This document shows, in pieces, positions 59,618 to 64,000 of a DNA stretch of 64,000 nucleotides. Under the pieces are notes generated by a model. That model did not search any database. It was not told where the DNA came from and was given only the letters and a program-made list of their open reading frames with translations. The DNA comes from CAYRSS01 sp964426945. GTDB lineage: Bacteria; Planctomycetota; Phycisphaerae; UBA1845. The translations under genes and the position numbers were made by a program. The stretch covers positions 1 to 64,000 of the forward strand of contig CAYRSS010000015.1 of NCBI GenBank assembly GCA_964426945.1, read 5' to 3'. Within the stretch, counting starts at the first letter, position 1. Each line of letters begins with the position of its first letter.

Positions 59618-61174
59618 TCACCCTGTTCGCGCTGCCAGACACCGCTTCACCCTCCCCACCGTCGCCGCCTTGCCCAGCAGCTCCAGGCTCGCGTGGATCG
59701 ACGGGCTCACGGTCGTCCCCGTAATCGCCACGCGCAGCGGCTGGGCGACGTGGCCGAGTTTGGTGTTCTGCTCTGCGCAGAATGCCTCAAGCAGCTTCTC
59801 GATGGCCGCGCCGCTCCAGTCGTCCAGCCCTTCCAGCCTGGGCAGCACGGCTTTGAGCATCGCGTAGCCCGCGCCGTCGTTCTTCTCGAGCACCTTCTTG
59901 ACCGCTTGCGGCTCGTAGGCGAAGCCGTCGTCAGCCTGCGTCAGGAACCCGGCCTTGGCGACGACGTCGGCGAAGGTGCGGAATCCCGCGCACTCCACGA
60001 GCAGCCGCCGGAGCCGACCTTCGTCGAACCGCGCCATGGTCGAGCCGCTGAGCGTCAGGTAGTCGCGGAAGGCGGCGAGAAGCCGGTCGGGATTCGCCGC
60101 GATGACGGCCGAGGGAGAATTCGCCGCGTCGGCGCCCGCCGTGCCGCCGAGCCGCGCGGACCACTCGGTGTTGAAGGAGGCCAGCTTCGCCCGGTCGAAC
60201 TTCGCGTTGGTCTTGCCCACGCGCTCGATGCTGAAACGCTCGATCAGTTCGGCCAGCGAGAAGAACTCGCGGTCATCCCCGGCGGACCAGCCCAGCAGCG
60301 CCAGGAAGTTCAGCAGCGCCTCGGGCAGATACCCCGCCGCGCGGAAATCGTGCACGTCGATCTCGGGCGGCTTCTCCCCCTTCGCGATCGCCCGCTCCTT
60401 GTCGCGCTTGCTCATCTTGGTGCCGTCGATGTTGAAGATCAGCGGCAGGTGGGCGTACTTCGGCGTCGGCACGCCGAGGGCCTGCTGCAGCGCGACGTGC
60501 CGCGGCGTATTCATAAGGTGTTCCTGGCCGCGGACGACGTGCGTGATCCCCATGAGGGCGTCATCGACCACCACCGCGAAGTGATAGGTCGGGAACCCGT
60601 CGGCCTTCTGGATGACGAAGTCTTCCAGCTGGTCGCCGGCCATGACCACCTCGCCGAGGATGTCGTCGTGCACAGTGATGTCCGTGCCCGGCATCCGGAA
60701 CCGGACCACCACTGGCCGCCCCTCCCGGCGCGCGGCCAGCCCCTGCTCGATCGTCGGCAGCGGGTCGGGGCGGACATAGCGGAACACCTGTCCCTTCGCG
60801 GTGGCCGCCTCGCGCATGCGCTGAAGGTCCTCCGGCGACTCGAGCGCGTAGTATGCTTTCCCCGCCGCCAGGAGCTGATCGATGCGCGGCTGGTAGGTGT
60901 CGAGCCGCTCGCTCTGGAGGTAAGGGCCCACGGGTCCGCCCACCTCCGGCCCCTCGTCCCAGGTCATGCCCAGCCAGCGCAGGTCGTCGAGGATCTTGCC
61001 CACCGAGTCGGCCACGTTGCGCGTCTGGTCGGTGTCTTCGATGCGAAGGATGAAAGTGCCGCCGCTGCGGCGGGCGATCAGCCAGTTGAACAGGACCGTT
61101 CGCGCCCCGCCGACATGCAGGTAGCCGGTCGGCGAAGGGGCGAAGCGCACGCGAACCGGGGTTTTCGTCGTCAC
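59618..61174 (-). CDS. gltX: glutamyl-tRNA synthetase
   Basis: The 518-residue class I aminoacyl-tRNA synthetase charges tRNA-Glu. The HIGH-type motif is in FAPSPTGYLHVGGARTVLFN and the KMSKS loop reads TKMSKRDKER. Other features are RIEDTDQTRNV, YQPRIDQLLAAGKAYYAL and VRGQEHLMNTPRH, plus an anticodon-binding C-terminal half. The GTG at 61174 is used because AAGGAG lies seven bases upstream; an open frame continues upstream without homology. No glutaminyl-tRNA synthetase is nearby, so whether it is discriminating cannot be judged. Confidence 0.96.
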   Translation of the reverse strand: MTTKTPVRVRFAPSPTGYLHVGGARTVLFNWLIARRSGGTFILRIEDTDQTRNVADSVGKILDDLRWLGMTWDEGPEVGGPVGPYLQSERLDTYQPRIDQLLAAGKAYYALESPEDLQRMREAATAKGQVFRYVRPDPLPTIEQGLAARREGRPVVVRFRMPGTDITVHDDILGEVVMAGDQLEDFVIQKADGFPTYHFAVVVDDALMGITHVVRGQEHLMNTPRHVALQQALGVPTPKYAHLPLIFNIDGTKMSKRDKERAIAKGEKPPEIDVHDFRAAGYLPEALLNFLALLGWSAGDDREFFSLAELIERFSIERVGKTNAKFDRAKLASFNTEWSARLGGTAGADAANSPSAVIAANPDRLLAAFRDYLTLSGSTMARFDEGRLRRLLVECAGFRTFADVVAKAGFLTQADDGFAYEPQAVKKVLEKNDGAGYAMLKAVLPRLEGLDDWSGAAIEKLLEAFCAEQNTKLGHVAQPLRVAITGTTVSPSIHASLELLGKAATVGRVKRCLAARTG

Positions 61175-61314
61175 GGCGGCTCCTTGGTGTCGGTGTCGGT
61201 CGGCGGCGGGCTGCACGCCGTGCCGGGGAATTTAACCACATCCAGGCGGGGAAACCAAACAGGACGGCCTGGGAACGGGGCCGTCGTCAGGCGGGCACAC
61301 GCCGGCCCGGGCAC

Positions 61315-62325
61315 TCAGCCCAGGCGGGCGGGGGGCTGGCCGCTCGAATCGGTGCCGCGGTCCTCGGCGCTCGACGGGGCATCGGTGTGTCGGTCCTTGC
61401 CGCGACGTCGTCGCCAGGCCAGCCGCACCGGGCCGCTGAGGCCGTACGCGGTGGCGATGCACACCAGCGAGAACGACTTGAACGACCAGAAGATCGCAAA
61501 CGCCACGAGCAGCGCTCCAAGCTGCCAGAACGGCCGGCGCCCGTGCAGCGCGGCCGACAGCTTCGCGTAGGGCACGCGGCTGACCATCAGCAGGCCGCAG
61601 GAGATCAGCAGCAGCGGGGCGACGTAGCTCAGCACCGTCGGCGAAATCGCCGCCAGGCGATAGCCCGGAGGGATGGCCACGCCGTACTCCCGGGCTTGCT
61701 CGTGAAAGATGAGGTACGACACGATGATCGCCGCCGCGCCGGGGCTGGGCAGGCCGCGGAAGCGGCTCGGGTCGTGATCCACCTTGGCGTGTTCGACGTT
61801 GAAGCGCGCCAGCCGGATCGCCGCGCACGCGACATACACCGCGCCAGAGACCCACACCAGCCGCCCCCAGGCCTGGTCGCTGATGGGCGACAGACTCACG
61901 GCCACGTTGCGGAGCGTTTCGTCGAGCAGTGCCAGCACGAGCGTCGCCGGGGCCACGCCGCAGGTCACCACGTCGGCGAGCGAGTCAAGCTGGCCGCCGA
62001 AGTCGGTCGTCGATCGCGTGAGCCGCGCGACGAGTCCGTCAAACGAGTCGAAGATGATACCCGCGATGATCAGCCCCGCGCCGATCGACAGGTACGACGG
62101 GAACATCCGTTCGATGATCCGGCTGCTGGCGGTGATCGCGTCGCCGGCAACGGTCCCGCTGCCGAAGCCGTACATCGCTTCGAGCGCAAAGTGAATGGCC
62201 GCAAATCCGCACAGCAGGTTGCCGAGGGTGAACATCGTCGGCAGCATCGGCACGGCCTTGAGGCGGCGCGGGCCGCGGCGCGTCGTGCCGGCGGCGGAAG
62301 AACCGGATGTGCGGGCGAGCTTCAT
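61315..62325 (-). CDS. pssA: CDP-diacylglycerol-serine O-phosphatidyltransferase
   Basis: The 336-residue membrane enzyme makes phosphatidylserine from CDP-diacylglycerol and serine. It has the CDP-alcohol phosphatidyltransferase signature DGLVARLTRSTTDFG followed by GQLDSLADVV (D-G-x2-A-R-x8-G-x3-D-x3-D) and about eight membrane segments. RLARFN and FRGLPSP after the signature are typical of PssA. The start ATG overlaps the stop of psd by four bases, so the two enzymes of phosphatidylethanolamine synthesis are translationally coupled. A long polar tail ends the protein. Confidence 0.95.
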   Translation of the reverse strand: MKLARTSGSSAAGTTRRGPRRLKAVPMLPTMFTLGNLLCGFAAIHFALEAMYGFGSGTVAGDAITASSRIIERMFPSYLSIGAGLIIAGIIFDSFDGLVARLTRSTTDFGGQLDSLADVVTCGVAPATLVLALLDETLRNVAVSLSPISDQAWGRLVWVSGAVYVACAAIRLARFNVEHAKVDHDPSRFRGLPSPGAAAIIVSYLIFHEQAREYGVAIPPGYRLAAISPTVLSYVAPLLLISCGLLMVSRVPYAKLSAALHGRRPFWQLGALLVAFAIFWSFKSFSLVCIATAYGLSGPVRLAWRRRRGKDRHTDAPSSAEDRGTDSSGQPPARLG

Positions 62326-63080
62326 GATGTCGTGGCGGTCTCCACACGCGCGGGCCGAGACCCGGCAAGGTCCTTCGCTGAATCACCGCTGCCGGGCTGG
62401 CGCGCGACGATGGTCAGCCCGCCGCGCACCGCCTGCCCGACCTTCACCGTTATTTCGGTTCCCGCGACCCGGGGGATGATCAGTTCCGTGCGCGAGCCGA
62501 ACTTGATGAGGCCGATGCGATCGCCGATGGCCGCGCGGTCGCCCGACTTCAGCGGACAGATGATGCGACGAGCCACCTTGCCCGCCACCTGGCGGACGAC
62601 GATCGGCCCGGGCATCGATCCGTCCGTGTCCACCAGCAGGGCGTTGGCCTCGTTGCGCACGCCGCAGTGGGGGCTGCGCGCGTCGAGGAACTCGCCAGGC
62701 GTGTAGCGCGTCTCGCGCACGCGGCCGCTGCAGGGCATGCGGTTGATGTGCACATTGAAGAGGCTCAGGAACATGCCGATCCGGATCGCCGGGCCGTCGT
62801 AGGGCGGGCGCTGCTGCCCGTCAGCCCAGCGCCAGCCGTCCGCGTCGCCGGCCGCGATTTCGGTGATCTCGGTGATGGTCCCATCGGCGGGGGAACAGAG
62901 CATCCCCGGCTCGTAGGATCGCTGCCGCCGCGGATCGCGGAAGAAGGCGATCAGCCACACCCACACCGCCAGCGGCACGATCGCCAGCGGCCACAGGGCC
63001 CAGGCGGCCAGCGCGGCAAGCCCCCCGAGCACCACCGTGCCCAGGAGCATTTCCCGGATTCCCTCTCTAGCGACAGGCAT
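62322..63080 (-). CDS. psd: phosphatidylserine decarboxylase, short (archaeal-type) form
   Basis: The 252-residue pyruvoyl enzyme converts phosphatidylserine to phosphatidylethanolamine. The self-cleavage site is in LIKFGSRTELIIP, cutting between Gly and Ser to make the pyruvoyl group; the His-containing FLSLFNVHINRMP region and SPADGTITEI are also typical. Two hydrophobic N-terminal segments anchor it. Its length matches the short PSD-A-like family and not the 320-residue enterobacterial form. It overlaps pssA and lies 40 bp downstream of yebC on the same strand. Confidence 0.94.
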   Translation of the reverse strand: MPVAREGIREMLLGTVVLGGLAALAAWALWPLAIVPLAVWVWLIAFFRDPRRQRSYEPGMLCSPADGTITEITEIAAGDADGWRWADGQQRPPYDGPAIRIGMFLSLFNVHINRMPCSGRVRETRYTPGEFLDARSPHCGVRNEANALLVDTDGSMPGPIVVRQVAGKVARRIICPLKSGDRAAIGDRIGLIKFGSRTELIIPRVAGTEITVKVGQAVRGGLTIVARQPGSGDSAKDLAGSRPARVETATTS

Positions 63081-63120
63081 GGCGGCGAAGTCGCCCCTCC
63101 CGCGGCGCGGGAGCGCGCGA

Positions 63121-63870
63121 CTACTCCTTCGAAAGCTGCTTGACGATCTCGTCGGAGATGTCGGTGTTCGTGTACACGTCGTCGACGTCGTCGTGTTCCT
63201 CGAGGGCGTCGATCAGCTTCAGGACTTTGCGCGCCGTGTCGAGGTCGAGCGACACGCTGGTCGTGGCGACCATCGAGATGTCCGCCGACTGGATCGGCAC
63301 CTCGGCCGACTCCAGCGCGTCTTTCACCGCGACGAACTGCTGCGGGCTCGTGGTGATCTCGTGGATCTGTTCGGACGATGAAACATCATCGGCGCCGGCC
63401 TCCAGGGCGAGTTCGAGCAGCCGCTCCTCGCCGATCCGGCTGGCCTCGACCACGATGACGCCCTTCTGGCTGAACAGGTAGGCTACGCAGCCTGATGCAC
63501 CGAGGTTGCCGCCCGCACGCTCGAAGATCTTCTTGACTTCACCCGCTGTGCGATTGCGGTTGTCGGTCACGATCTTGGCCATGATCGCGGCGCCGCCGGG
63601 GCCGTAGCCCTCGTAGACGATTTCCTCGTACGACTCACCCTCCAGCTCGCCGGTGCCCTTCTTGATCGCCTTCTCGATCGTGTCTTTGGGCATGTTCGCC
63701 GCCTTGGCCTTGTCGATGGCCAAGCGGAGGTTGGGGTTGTCGTCGGGGTTGCCACCGCGCTTGGCACACATCGTGACGTTGCGGGCGAGCTTGCTCCACA
63801 GCTTGCCGCGGCGCGCATCGAGCGCGGCCTTCTTATGCTTGATCGTGGACCACTTGGAATGACCGGACAA
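63121..63870 (-). CDS. yebC: YebC/PmpR (TACO1) family protein
   Basis: The 249-residue protein starts SGHSKWSTIKHKKAALDARR and continues with GGNPDDNPNLRLAIDKAKAA, GYGPGGAAIMAKIVTDNRNR and NLGASGCVAYLF, all typical of the family from bacteria to mitochondria. Members act as DNA-binding regulators and, more recently reported, as translation factors that relieve ribosome stalling. The start is a TTG at 63870 with AAGGAG about eight bases upstream; no ATG fits the conserved N-terminus. It is preceded by the end of another minus-strand gene. Confidence 0.96.
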   Translation of the reverse strand: MSGHSKWSTIKHKKAALDARRGKLWSKLARNVTMCAKRGGNPDDNPNLRLAIDKAKAANMPKDTIEKAIKKGTGELEGESYEEIVYEGYGPGGAAIMAKIVTDNRNRTAGEVKKIFERAGGNLGASGCVAYLFSQKGVIVVEASRIGEERLLELALEAGADDVSSSEQIHEITTSPQQFVAVKDALESAEVPIQSADISMVATTSVSLDLDTARKVLKLIDALEEHDDVDDVYTNTDISDEIVKQLSKE

Positions 63871-63882
63871 GCGACAACTCCT

Positions 63883-64000
63883 TCACTCGGCGCTCGGGCG
63901 CTGCGGCTGATCGTCGTCGGAGCGGCCCGGACCAGCCGCGGGGGCCTCGGCGGCGGTCTCTCCCGTGGCCGCGACGGCGGGCTCGCCGCCCGACCCGGCC
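63883..64000 (-). CDS. C-terminal tail of a gene running off the right edge
   Basis: On the minus strand a frame with gene-like composition is open from the window edge to a TGA at 63885-63883, giving 38 residues: Ala/Glu/Pro/Gly-rich, ending RSDDDQPQRPSAE. The yebC ribosome-binding site overlaps just after the stop, as in close-packed operons. Low complexity prevents assigning a family. Confidence 0.5.
   Translation of the reverse strand, partial: AGSGGEPAVAATGETAAEAPAAGPGRSDDDQPQRPSAE

Overview
The window looks like chromosome of a Planctomycetota bacterium, probably of the Phycisphaerae side. The case is compositional and architectural, not a phylogeny: GC is very high, there are two PEP-CTERM surface proteins, several very large secreted proteins end in dockerin-like DxDxDG modules, thrombospondin-3-like DCN.NG..DEC repeats are abundant, and signal peptidase I carries a large insert. 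No rRNA, tRNA, CRISPR array or complete insertion sequence was seen.

Layout. Bases 1-2014 hold the end of sdhA and all of sdhB. Bases 2168-8033 hold a secreted transglutaminase-like protein, two tandem paralogous PEP-CTERM proteins and a membrane-anchored coiled-coil protein. Bases 8154-13385 are a minus-strand envelope operon: lepB, lptB, an M50 site-2 protease and a FecCD permease with an EF-hand-like insert. Bases 13615-18011 hold an OleB/haloalkane-dehalogenase-like hydrolase, a di-heme peroxidase, a Gdx-type SMR exporter and an aldehyde dehydrogenase. At 18681-19193 is a very basic small protein with no acidic residue. A CPBP-like membrane protein is followed by a 2152-residue secreted protein (20676-27134) that combines a GSDH propeller, a c-type heme motif, a P-domain, Cys-rich repeats and a dockerin.

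Bases 27346-34303 hold an ACT-domain protein, efp, an HPF-like factor, a TPR lipoprotein, an M16 protease, a hypothetical protein and a CAP lipoprotein. Bases 34773-41246 encode a 2157-residue protein with 28 FG-GAP repeats arranged as four blocks of exactly seven, read here as four seven-bladed propellers. From 42305 comes the translation/transcription operon: a consensus promoter, a structured leader with an intrinsic terminator, a tiny leader ORF overlapping the nusA start, then nusA, infB, a zinc-ribbon membrane protein, ylxP, rbfA and an endonuclease-III-like protein with a histone-H1-like tail. rimP is not at its usual place before nusA.

The rest comprises an HDAC-family deacetylase, a secreted beta-helix/dockerin-like protein, hsp20, aroB, a Cys/Met-metabolism PLP enzyme, an accessory AlbA_2/HATPase regulator next to small repeats, gltX, pssA-psd (phosphatidylethanolamine synthesis) and yebC, plus the tail of one more gene at the right edge.

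Common themes are export and surface display (LepB, PEP-CTERM, dockerin-like modules, CAP, M16, propellers) and housekeeping gene expression (nusA-infB-rbfA, efp, HPF, gltX, yebC). The observations most worth following are the nusA leader region, the acid-free basic protein, the 4x7 propeller protein and the EF-hand inside the FecCD permease.
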